This document shows positions 27,251-36,900 of a DNA stretch of 64,000 nucleotides, piece after piece. A program made the translations under genes and the position numbers. The stretch comes from Ardenticatenaceae bacterium (GTDB lineage Bacteria > Chloroflexota > Anaerolineae > Promineifilales > Promineifilaceae): the NCBI GenBank assembly GCA_020634435.1, contig JACKBS010000012.1:248001-312000 (forward strand), in the 5' to 3' direction. Within the stretch, counting starts at the first letter, position 1. Each line of letters starts with the position of its first letter. Below the pieces are notes generated by a model that made no database searches, had not been told where the DNA came from, and worked only from the letters and a program-made list of their open reading frames with translations.

Positions 27251-27505
27251 TAATAAGAACCTTTTTATAATGACTTACAAATGTATTCAACACGACTAGA
27301 AGATCTAAATAGGATAGAGTGTGAGCATGCACCGCGAAAATTTACTTGGCTGGAATGGGCCCTTATTTTCCCTGGATAAGAATATTGACAAACTTGCTCT
27401 AATCTTCTAGTCCATCCAAGTGTCCCTTAATTGCCATTTTTGATCATAATACTTTTTGGTCAAGGCTTTGGTTGTGGTTAGTAGGCAAATGAGAAGTTTG
27501 TGATG

Positions 27506-28679
27506 ATTTAGTAACTCATGTTACGCGCTGAGTTAGCGCGAGGGTTAACATAATTGTAAGACTCAGGTCTCGGAGAATATGATGAACTACCAAATCCTCG
27601 ACCTTAATTCAGACTACTTGTTAAGCTCATTTGGCCAAACGACAGCCACTGGTTTAGCTAAGTTGGTTGATGGTGAAATCAGCCATGACCAGATAACACG
27701 GATGCTTGCCAGTGAAAAACTGACCTCCAAAACATGGTGGAAAATGATCAAACCGCAGGTGCGTCAGATTCAGCAGGAAGATGGTGTCGTAGGTATCGAC
27801 GATTCCATTGCCGAGAAACCCTTCACTGATGAAAATGAGATCATCTGTTGGCACTATGACCATGCCAAAGGCGTGACGGTTAAAGGCATCAACTTCATGA
27901 GCGCTCTGTACGAAGCCCAGGGCGTTACTTTGCCTGTCGCTTTTGAACTGGTTGCCAAAACAGAAACCTACCTTGACCCCAAGACAGGTAAGGAAAAACG
28001 TAGAAGCCTTGAGACCAAGAATGAACGATATCGTCGGATGCTCCAAGCCGTTTGTGACAATCAGATACCTTTCCGCTATGTGTTGAATGACCTCTGGTTT
28101 GCCTCGGCAGAGAACATGCGCGTTGTCAAGCTAGACCTGAAAAAAGAGTTCATCATGGGTCTCAAATGCAATCGCAAAGTTGCCTTGTCCGAGGCAGATA
28201 AGGCTGACGGACGGTATCAACGGATTGACCAACTGGACCGACCAGAAGGCACGACCCTCATCATCTATCTGGAAGGTGTTTCCTTCCCCATACAGCTCAT
28301 TCGCCAAGTCTTCACAAACGAAGATGGTTTTATCGGCGTGCGTTATCTGGTTACCAGTGACTTAACCTTGAATGCCGACCAACTTATCACAATCTACCAA
28401 AGACGGTGGAAAGTGGAAGAGTATCATCGGTCGCTCAAGCAGAATGTGGCCCTAACCAAATCACCCACGCGAACCGAAACGACGCAAACCAATCATTTTT
28501 TGGCGGCGTTGTGGTCATTTGTCAAAATTGAGTTGTTAAAAGTGCGAACCAAGAAAAACCATTATCAGTTGAAGAGTCAGTTGTATTTATCTGCTTTGCA
28601 ACAGCCTTTTCATGAATTGAGGCAGCTCCAACCTGTTTCTCTGGTTGATGCCCCCGTTGCGTAACATCAGTTAGTAAAT
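27506..28679 (+). mobile_element. IS4-like insertion sequence (intact)
   Basis: The inverted repeats TTTAGTAACTCATGTTACGC (27507-27526) and, as complement, TTTACTAACTGATGTTACGC (28659-28678) enclose a single intact transposase. No clear target duplication was identified. It is the last of four IS elements in a row. Confidence 0.75.
27579..28664 (+). CDS. IS4/IS701-like DDE transposase
   Basis: A 361-aa intact transposase. DDE motifs are visible: GIDDSIAEKP with the first Asp, FRYVLNDLWFAS with the second, and the YQRRWKVEEYHRSLKQN block carrying the Y-R-E-K signature with the catalytic Glu. The frame is undamaged and the terminal repeats match well, so this copy is probably young and active. 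The exact subgroup (IS4, IS701 or a relative) cannot be settled from motifs alone. Confidence 0.85.
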   Translation: MMNYQILDLNSDYLLSSFGQTTATGLAKLVDGEISHDQITRMLASEKLTSKTWWKMIKPQVRQIQQEDGVVGIDDSIAEKPFTDENEIICWHYDHAKGVTVKGINFMSALYEAQGVTLPVAFELVAKTETYLDPKTGKEKRRSLETKNERYRRMLQAVCDNQIPFRYVLNDLWFASAENMRVVKLDLKKEFIMGLKCNRKVALSEADKADGRYQRIDQLDRPEGTTLIIYLEGVSFPIQLIRQVFTNEDGFIGVRYLVTSDLTLNADQLITIYQRRWKVEEYHRSLKQNVALTKSPTRTETTQTNHFLAALWSFVKIELLKVRTKKNHYQLKSQLYLSALQQPFHELRQLQPVSLVDAPVA

Positions 28680-28860
28680 TTGCGTTCATAATTAGGATGT
28701 GTCCCTAACCTTATGTGGTACGTTTAATGGTTGTTTACCTCAAACTTAAGCCGACATTCGATAACCAATTAAATCGCCAAAGATCAAATCGTTTTTTATA
28801 AAATGCCACTTATCATCAAATTTGTGTTGGCGATTTCTTGAAAGCAGAAAGGTACTAGCC

Positions 28861-30738
28861 TTGCAAAACGAGCAATTCCCCACGAAGTATCTAGTTAAAT
28901 TAAGTAAAACAATGGAATCGTCCTTTAATGATGAGGAACTTCATTCTCTATGCTTTAACCTCAGCGTAAATTACGACAATTTGCCTGGTGATACCTTAAG
29001 CAGGCGCATACAAGAATTGGTTGGCCAACTCAATCGCCGCCATCGTATTACTGCCCTAATCTCGGCTATAGAAAATGAAAGGCCGCATATTGAATGGGCC
29101 ACCCTTATCCCAGCCTTTGATGACAAGGATGCGGCTTCGCCTTTTAAGGGTTTAGAAAATTTCACAGAGGATGATAGCCATCTTTTCTTCGGGCGGGACG
29201 TTTGGATTACCAACATTGTTAATCGTTTATCCACAACGAAATTTCTCGCAGTGGTTGGTGCCTCGGGCAGTGGCAAATCTTCACTGGTACAAGCCGGTGT
29301 TACTCCCATCTTGAAAGGTAATCGCCGCTGGCCACATGACTGCCAGCCACCTACCGGTAGTCAGGATTGGCTACATTGCCTAATTCGCCCGGATGTCCAT
29401 CCGATTAAGGAGCTGGCCACAGCCCTTGCCCAAGGTAGTGATTCCGTGAGGGCCATAACAACACTAATGGACGACATGACGCAAGATAGCCGTTCTCTGG
29501 ACTTATATGTGTCGCGGCTACTAAAAGAGAAAGGAAAAGAGCAATCAGTCTTAGTCATCGACCAGTTTGAAGAGTTGTTTACGCTGTGCAACGATGAAGG
29601 CGAGCGCAGCGCTTTTATAGACAATTTGATAGTCGCTACAGCTCCGGAAACGGCCGGTCGCACTCGGCTCATCTTGACCCTACGGGCCGACTTTTATCAT
29701 TATTGCGCCAATTACCCGCTTTTACGCGATGCTGTCGCCGAGAACCAAATATATATTGGCGCTATGGAGCCTGCCGACCTGAGAGCCGCTATCGAAGAGC
29801 CGGCAGAGCGTGAAGGCTATGAGTTTGAAGCGGGCTTGGTAGATTTAATTTTACGAGATGTTGGAGGAGAGCCTGGTGGCTTACCATTGATTAGTCATGC
29901 ACTATTAGTAACTTGGACACGTCGTGAAGGTAAACAATTGACATTGGCTGGGTATATGAGTGCTGGTGGTGTCCGGGGTGCAATTGCCAAAACAGCTGAA
30001 TCTACTTTTCAGCACTTATCCTATGAACAACAAATTATTTCCCGCAATATGTTCCTCCGATTAACCGAATATGGAGAAGATATTCAGTATACTCGTCGTC
30101 GAGCTACGTTTAACGAACTTGTACCAGACTCACTCTCAGAGCGGAAAGTTATGGAGGTAATACAAATTTTGTCACAAGCCCGTCTCATCACAACTGCTCG
30201 CGAATCATTAGAAATAGCGCATGAAGCTCTAATTCGCGAATGGCCCAGGTTATTACAGTGGTTGGAAGAAAATCGAGACGATTTACGCCTGCACCGTAAA
30301 TTAGCTGACGCTGCTAATATTTGGTTTTCACTAGATAAAGATGAGGCTGCTTTATATCGAGGGCGTTTGCTAGCGGACGCTCAGGATTGGGCCTCAAGAC
30401 ATGAAAAAAATCTAAATGCTCTCGAACGTGAATTCCTGGAAGTCAGTCAATTTACCCTTGATGCTGAGAAGCGTATGAGGGAAGATGCTCTACAGAGAGA
30501 ATTGACGTTAAAAGAAAATTTACTTGAGCAGGAGCGTGAACTTAATGCTGGCCGAGAATGGGAGCTTACTCAAGCTCGTGCCTTGGCGGATTCTGAAAAA
30601 CAACGTGTCTTAGAGCAACAAGAAATGAGCAATAAATTACAATCTCAAATTAGAGTACGGAATACTCTCATTGCTTTTTTATTGATATTAATTGTTTGCT
30701 TATTGACTTTAACTTTTTATTCTAAATTCGTCTCATAA
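28861..30738 (+). CDS. EAD - nSTAND1 NTPase - transmembrane protein
   Basis: About 625 aa. Residues 8-80 form an effector-associated domain (FNDEELHSLCFNLSVNYDNLPG). SPFKGLENF..DDSHLFFGRD opens an nSTAND1 NTPase with P-loop GASGSGKSS (133-141) and Walker B SVLVIDQFEELF. After the helical region come an acidic coiled coil (about 540-600) and one C-terminal transmembrane helix, in place of the WD40 or TPR sensor usual in this family. The TTG at 28861 was chosen because AGAAAGG lies 8 bases upstream; the frame is open from 28822 and an ATG at 28912 would cut the EAD. A TPR protein follows 9 bases later and may supply the missing sensor. Confidence 0.82.
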   Translation: MQNEQFPTKYLVKLSKTMESSFNDEELHSLCFNLSVNYDNLPGDTLSRRIQELVGQLNRRHRITALISAIENERPHIEWATLIPAFDDKDAASPFKGLENFTEDDSHLFFGRDVWITNIVNRLSTTKFLAVVGASGSGKSSLVQAGVTPILKGNRRWPHDCQPPTGSQDWLHCLIRPDVHPIKELATALAQGSDSVRAITTLMDDMTQDSRSLDLYVSRLLKEKGKEQSVLVIDQFEELFTLCNDEGERSAFIDNLIVATAPETAGRTRLILTLRADFYHYCANYPLLRDAVAENQIYIGAMEPADLRAAIEEPAEREGYEFEAGLVDLILRDVGGEPGGLPLISHALLVTWTRREGKQLTLAGYMSAGGVRGAIAKTAESTFQHLSYEQQIISRNMFLRLTEYGEDIQYTRRRATFNELVPDSLSERKVMEVIQILSQARLITTARESLEIAHEALIREWPRLLQWLEENRDDLRLHRKLADAANIWFSLDKDEAALYRGRLLADAQDWASRHEKNLNALEREFLEVSQFTLDAEKRMREDALQRELTLKENLLEQERELNAGREWELTQARALADSEKQRVLEQQEMSNKLQSQIRVRNTLIAFLLILIVCLLTLTFYSKFVS

Positions 30739-30747
30739 GGTGAACGA

Positions 30748-32139
30748 ATGACTCAGTACGATTTATCCTTCCTTGAGCAATTACAATCGAATCTCGATCG
30801 TAGAAAAAACCCGTTGGCCAAAGAGATTCACTCTATTCTGGACCAACAAGAACCAAAGGTAGCTGTTGCATCAGCTGTATTGTCTATTCCACGTCGGTTC
30901 AATGAGGACATATTAGCAACGTTGTTACGAATCCAATCAGGGGAAGCATTACTGGTATTTGACAAACTTAAACAATTATCCATGGTTTCTAAACAGCAAC
31001 CATCACAATATGTCTATCGTCCAGGTGTTAGGGAAGTCTTGATTGCTGAAATGCGCACACTGGATAATGAACTTTTTTTGGATTTTCATCGGCGAGCCTA
31101 TCAACACTATTCGACTGGTTCTCCACTGATGATCAAAGACAAGCTGACTATATCATCGCTTTCAAGTGTGGAAGGTGATTGGTTAAGAGAACAACTATAT
31201 CACTTATTGGTTATCAATCCTGCGAAAGGTTTTGAATTATTTGATACTCTATTCATTAAGGGCTATCAATTACTATTGGATGGAGACCCAACATTATTAG
31301 AGTCTTTTGGTTGGCAGGCTTCCTCAATATTATTAGGTATGCGTGATTGGTTACGATTGGACTATTATGAACCGTTGCCCGCTTTCGTCCCTCATCATAT
31401 AGAGTTGTCTATTGATGTAATTAGTCCGTTTGTTGAGAAAGACACACCATTAGAGTTGCGGGGGTGGGCTTTGGCACGATTGGGCACACTTTACACAGAA
31501 CTTGGCCAATGCGATATAGCAGTTGATTTGCTCCAAGAAAGCCTGCAAATCTGGCAAATTTCTAATAATATTTGGTATGAGGCTTTATTGAACGGGTGCC
31601 TAGGGAACGCCTATTTTCGTGATGGCGACTTAAAAAAAGCAAAGAAATATTTGAATAAGGGGATTGTTTTATTAGAGAAAAGCAGACATTATTCAGAATT
31701 AGCCATAATGTATAATAATCTTGGGAATGTTTATTCTCGAGAAGAAAATTGGAATGAAGCTAATAGAGCTTATCAGAAAAGCTTGTCAATGAAGCAACAA
31801 CAAGGGGATCTATTTGGTATAGCCTCAACTAAAGTAAATATAGGCATTATTCATCATAGGGTTGCTCAAGAGACTATAGATCCAAGTTATACTCAGCAAC
31901 AGCTTGAGCTGGCCTCTCAATGTTATCAGGATAGTATTACTCTCTTTCGTAAATTAGGAATTCAGACATCGTTAGTCAAACCACTATATAAACTCGCTGT
32001 TTTGTATTTTCAACAGAAACAACTATCTTTGGCTCGGGCCTCACTGAGAGAAGCTTTGCAAATCATTGACACTCTGAGTTTGTCAGAAATGCATGACGCT
32101 CATTATCTAGCAGAGCGGATAGGATTGGAGAATTTCTGA
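30748..32139 (+). CDS. TPR protein, partner of STAND NTPase
   Basis: A 463-aa soluble protein. Residues 40-110 look like the winged-helix region that normally follows a STAND NTPase domain (FNEDILATLLRIQSGEALLVFDKL). From about 240 there are five or so tetratricopeptide repeats (for example LAIMYNNLGNVYSREENWNEA). It starts 9 bases after the STAND gene, with AAGGTG before the ATG, so the two are co-transcribed. The arrangement suggests a STAND sensor split into two polypeptides: the NTPase carries the EAD and a membrane anchor, and this protein carries the ligand-reading repeats. That split is inferred. Confidence 0.75.
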   Translation: MTQYDLSFLEQLQSNLDRRKNPLAKEIHSILDQQEPKVAVASAVLSIPRRFNEDILATLLRIQSGEALLVFDKLKQLSMVSKQQPSQYVYRPGVREVLIAEMRTLDNELFLDFHRRAYQHYSTGSPLMIKDKLTISSLSSVEGDWLREQLYHLLVINPAKGFELFDTLFIKGYQLLLDGDPTLLESFGWQASSILLGMRDWLRLDYYEPLPAFVPHHIELSIDVISPFVEKDTPLELRGWALARLGTLYTELGQCDIAVDLLQESLQIWQISNNIWYEALLNGCLGNAYFRDGDLKKAKKYLNKGIVLLEKSRHYSELAIMYNNLGNVYSREENWNEANRAYQKSLSMKQQQGDLFGIASTKVNIGIIHHRVAQETIDPSYTQQQLELASQCYQDSITLFRKLGIQTSLVKPLYKLAVLYFQQKQLSLARASLREALQIIDTLSLSEMHDAHYLAERIGLENF

Positions 32140-32143
32140 TTGC

Positions 32144-33529
32144 CTAAAGGTTAAAATGTTCAACAATTGGTGCATAACCTAAGTCCACAGCCAACATTTC
32201 TTCGTTATATCCTTCCTTAACCTTTCTTAATTCGTAGTAAATAACAGCAGTCATCAGGTTGAGAACCGGTGTGCTGAATAAGAGGATAACGCCTAGGAGC
32301 CACCAGTTTATAGATATATCGCCCCAAAAACCGATATCAAATGCCAAAATTGTTAGCAGTTCCATAAATATGGAAACTATTCCAATCGTTACAAACATTT
32401 GCGGTAAATATCCAAATGTTAAATGCTGGCTTCTATCATAGGCTCTCAGAAATTTTGATTTTTCAACAGCAATTACTACTCCAAATAAAAAGCGTTGTAG
32501 GAAAAAACCAAAGAACATCCATATTAAAAATCCACTTTGAAACAAGAAAGCCAAGATAGGAGAAATCCAACCTAGTACAAGGGCAACGATCATTACCCCC
32601 AGGAGTCTGAAAAATCCATATTTAACCAGATCAAAGTGGCTCCTAATAAAATAATGATTAAGGACGCGACGATAAATACTCCAAATTGTCGTGTGCCTAC
32701 CCAAAATCCAATCTGAACTGCCAATCATTGTGGCGATATTTGTGGCTAGTAACCCTAAAGAAAAAAGGTAAAGTATTAAAAAGAAAGCAGTAATCCCGAA
32801 AACAATTGCCCCAAAAGTGCTTCGAGTGTGATCAAAGAAATAATCTGTAGAAGCCATCATGGTATCAGGCATAAACAACCAAGTGTAAGCTAAGGAAAGT
32901 AATATCAAAGGCAAATTCAGGAGAATCAATGGGAGAAAATTCTTTGATAAAAGTCTGAAAGTTTCTCTATAAATGGCAAAGGAAGATAATTTTTCCTGCC
33001 GCAAAATTTTTGGTCGTTCTTCTATCGGCAAATACTGATTCCAATACCTATTCCTATCTTCAACTGAATAAAAATTAGGCCGAGTTTTTTTTATGGATTC
33101 TAGTAGGGCTAAGATTCGATAATTTTCTAGCGCGTCGGTCAAGAGTGCACTAACTATCCGTTCTTTGGTCCTCCACTGCACGGACACGTGAGGTAAACCA
33201 TAAGACTTATAAATTTCTGTAAAATCCTCAATTGTCAATACCTTTTCCATCTTCTTGGGTAATTCATAAACAATTTTCTCTATATCAGATAATATAGATA
33301 CCTTGTATGGCAATCCAAGAATGCAATTCGGAAGAACTTCAATTAGATCTTGAACCCTTTCACTTTCCTTAACTTTTTTCAATAACATATAGATCTGATT
33401 GTCAACTATATTATTATCATCGGATCTTTTTAGATTTAAACGATTGTAGATTTCATCAATATCGCAATGTTGGCTTGACAATATCTCCGCAAGACCAATG
33501 AGGACTGTATCATCTAATTTTTGGTCCAC
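32144..33529 (-). CDS. Multi-pass membrane protein with N-terminal EAD-like repeats
   Basis: A 461-aa protein. Residues 1-70 and about 90-155 look like two divergent effector-associated-domain modules; the second ends ENYRILALLESIKKTRPNFY, like the EAD ends at 28861 and 53243. Then come about six transmembrane helices (from LILLNLPLILLSLAYTWLF to LLGVILLFSTPVLNLMTAVIYY) with a layout resembling glycerophosphodiesterase-type membrane domains. The GTG at 33529 was chosen because AGGAG lies 7 bases upstream; an upstream in-frame TTG at 33550 lacks one. It is convergent with the TPR gene, with a 4-base gap. It is a possible membrane effector of the EAD network; the EAD call here is tentative. Confidence 0.6.
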   Translation of the reverse strand: MDQKLDDTVLIGLAEILSSQHCDIDEIYNRLNLKRSDDNNIVDNQIYMLLKKVKESERVQDLIEVLPNCILGLPYKVSILSDIEKIVYELPKKMEKVLTIEDFTEIYKSYGLPHVSVQWRTKERIVSALLTDALENYRILALLESIKKTRPNFYSVEDRNRYWNQYLPIEERPKILRQEKLSSFAIYRETFRLLSKNFLPLILLNLPLILLSLAYTWLFMPDTMMASTDYFFDHTRSTFGAIVFGITAFFLILYLFSLGLLATNIATMIGSSDWILGRHTTIWSIYRRVLNHYFIRSHFDLVKYGFFRLLGVMIVALVLGWISPILAFLFQSGFLIWMFFGFFLQRFLFGVVIAVEKSKFLRAYDRSQHLTFGYLPQMFVTIGIVSIFMELLTILAFDIGFWGDISINWWLLGVILLFSTPVLNLMTAVIYYELRKVKEGYNEEMLAVDLGYAPIVEHFNL

Positions 33530-33621
33530 AGTAAAGCTCCTAGAAAGCAAACGGTACCGAAAGGGTATAAAGTATTGGTTTATTTGCGATCAGTGTGTAA
33601 ATAAACGCAACTACAATGTAT

Positions 33622-33680
33622 GATGAACCCCAAAAACTAGACCACAGGCTAAGGTCCAATAAACTATAGCTTGTGGAGGT
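33622..33680 (+). repeat. Solo IS3-family terminus
   Basis: These 59 bases, beginning GATGAACCCCAAAAACTAGA, match the outer non-coding end of the IS3 element at 57555-58364 (as complement) in 57 of 59 positions. They stop just before where OrfA would begin. The rest of the gap 33551-33964 has no ORF or hairpin of note. Confidence 0.85.
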
Positions 33681-33964
33681 AATGGTAGTACATTTTGCAC
33701 GTAGTTTGTTTAAAAGCCTAAATCGTTGCTTATACCTTTTGAAAGGCCCATTTGACCGAAGGCGTACAAAGACAATAAATGTGGTCGGCTATTTGATAAA
33801 TTTACTTTGGTTGTTTTTTACAAGGATGCTGATCTCATGTGACCTTCTTTAGTAAATCGGAAAAAGCTCAAATTCTTTCTTGGATTCTGATGTCGGAGTG
33901 TCTCGTCCTTTGTCTTGTATTGGTCCTACATTGGTCCCATAGACAGGAACGGCGGTGGGATGAT

Positions 33965-36900
33965 TCACATTGAAGTTGACGTCGTAAAAGGAAAGTGTGT
34001 TGAGCCATTCTTAGCAATTTTTTGAATTGCATAGCTGTTCTCAACACCGCTACGCGCTATATCCACCCATTGGAACACAGCCCGACGTCGAACTACATCA
34101 TGACGCAAGTCATCGGCACAAACAAGTTCAATTCGAGAGGGGCGAGGACTCCAGGCAAATTGGGCGCAGGTCACGGAAGCGTTCTCTATTGCTCCACTAC
34201 TCTTCCTTAGCAAGGCATAACCAGCCTCTGGCGATGGCGTAATCGATTTGGAAACAATATCAACGGTGTGGGTAAGGGCAACATCATCTGACCCATTCAC
34301 GAAAAGCATCAGCCGCAGCCGTAACTTCTCGCCTTCACCAAATACAACAATTGGCCTAGTTTTCGCATTTTCTTCTACATCCGTTAACTGATTTAACGCT
34401 AGAAAATACAAGGTTCCTGGAATTAATAAATTTTGTTTTTGCGGTTCGTTAACGACATAGAGGGGCTTCTCATCCCCTGTTTCAGGATCGAGTATATAAA
34501 TTTCTAAATAGGCTGTGCGCTGTTTCCCTTCGACGCCAGGTATCACCGCACTCCCATCATCCCAATCGTAGCGAAAGGCTATTCGACCATCAGGGGTGTA
34601 TTCTCGCCTATCAGTGGCAAAGGTAACATTATAGTTCACAACTTCACCTATTTTTTCACTGGGATTTGAATCATCGCCTGGCTTTTTGTCGCCGAAGTTA
34701 ACCTCTTGTACATTGAGTAAAGATTTACCCACTAGAGAAGCAAGCAAGCGATTGTATTCGGGATCTTCAAAATAGATGAATCGAGGAGTCACCGGTAAAT
34801 CCACCCCCCTTTCGGCGCCTAATTTAAGCGGGAAATAAGTCGTTTGTTCAAAAGGTTTACCAGGTACCATGAGTGGTAAAATGTCAATCTGGAGGGTGAG
34901 ATCACCGGAGCCAAGGGCTTTGACAATATCTGAAGGACCTACATCCCGGGGTGCGTTGAGATTGCTGGTATCTAGGGGTTCCTGGACAAGGGAAAGGGTT
35001 ATCGTTCCGGATTGTGCCGCATGGGAAACAAATTCATTTTCCTCTGGAGGCACCGCCGTAGCCTCGTTGGCTTGAATCTCCACTTGCCATTTTGCCTCTG
35101 GAAAACGCGAAAGCCGCACCGCAAAGGCCCATTGGCTGACATCCCAATCCTCTATTTCTAATGACACAGTGGCTATCCAGTCGAGAATTAATTTTCCCTC
35201 CCAATCTTCAGGAATTTCTCCACGAGGAGGCGTTTGCAAAGTCAGTTGCAAGCGCATGTCTGGTAACTCACCACAACGAATCCAAAATGCTTCGTCGGCT
35301 GGGCCCGGAGCGTCGCCCACTGTTTGGGTCGGTTCAAAATGACTGGCCCAGGTTTGCAACGCAGAGTCTTCCTGCCCCACTACATTTGGTGGCAGCGAAA
35401 CGGGACGCGGCATCCGATGTTGCACTGGAATACTGCCGGATACCAGCGGGGGTTCAACTGGGCCGTTTGATTCTTCATCCACTAGCTGCTGCCGAATCAA
35501 CTGGTTGCGAATCGCGAGGAAAGCACCCGCCCGATTGCCTTTCAGAAGGTAGTTAAGACTGCCAGGCAAAACGGGTTGCCAATCCTGAAGCTCGGTTCGC
35601 TTTACCTGAGGCATTGGTGGTGTAGACAACGAAGGCAAAAACGTGCTGACGGCGCGCGCTCGAAAAAGCGGTGGTAATCCCACCGCTGGCAAATTGGTGT
35701 TCATGGCTGAACGGTACTGTACCCGATACTGAGGAGCCTGCCACCAAAGGGTTAACGGTCCTTCATCACCAGAAGGCGACCCGGTAACTCCTTTACTATC
35801 CGCAGTGGTCTGGTTGGTTACCTGCAATGCTCGGTAACCCCAAGGCCAGGTAAGGGAAGGATCAGGTCGGGTTTCTAGATGAATGGGCTGAATTCCTGTT
35901 GTTTGTGGTGGTGCTAGCTCAAAAAGAGCTGCTTCTAGAGGAGGGTGGCTGCTCCCATAATGGCCTTCTTGAAAGGTTAAGTTGTCTACCGGAACGCGCA
36001 GCTTGTGGGCACGTTTTGGCAGCAGAGCAAATCGTTCAATATCTGAAAGGATATAAAATGCGTAGTCAGTCACTAGCACAGCTTCAGCCTGCGACGTTGG
36101 CGTTGCCTGGCCCTCCCCTACCCCTACGTTGCGCAAAATTTTGCGTAGACGCAGCGCCGCGACTGGCGCTTCTGGACTCAGTCGTTTATGCATTTCGCGT
36201 CCCCAGCTTTGGGCAAATTGTTCATAGGTTTCCAGGCGGAGCGGTTGTGTGCCGTCCGTGCTAATTTCCCGCAACAGGCTGGTGACCGGTTTAAGCTGGT
36301 TCTGGGGATCCAAACAAAGCAGTTCAATGGAGACAAGATGCAGCTGGAGTTGCGTGGCTGCTGGGGCGGGTAAAAACCCCAACCCGGCGTAGGGGCTTAC
36401 CACAAAGCTGAACGGCACTGGGTTCTGCTGCTGATCCCGCTTTGATTCTATTGGCAACAAGGTGGCGGCCGGGAACCGCTGTGTATCGACAGTTTGACCT
36501 GGTCGCAAGCTTTCACTGGAATGGAGAAGGGCGCCAGTCAGGTGCCAGGCAAAAGGTTTTTCGCCACTATCACTTCCCGAAAAAATCAGCAGCTGCCCTT
36601 GGCGCCATAACATTTGCGACCCGGTGAAGTCGATGGGCAATAGTGCAGAGGCCATTTGAGGAGGATAGGCAGTTCGCAGAGAATCAAAGAGTTGGCGCAG
36701 GGCTGTTGAGCGACTCAGCCTGGCTGGCGTGTCAGGTAGGGATGCCATAGCGCTTTGAATTGTTGTGGCTACAGTTTCGCGACATGGATGGTGCAGGCGA
36801 AACCAATTTTCCTCCAGCGTAGCGATATCTAGTCGGGCAACTGAGCGCAGCGCGGCTAGATCCAGAAGTGAAATCGGCACATCAAAAGAACTCGATATTG

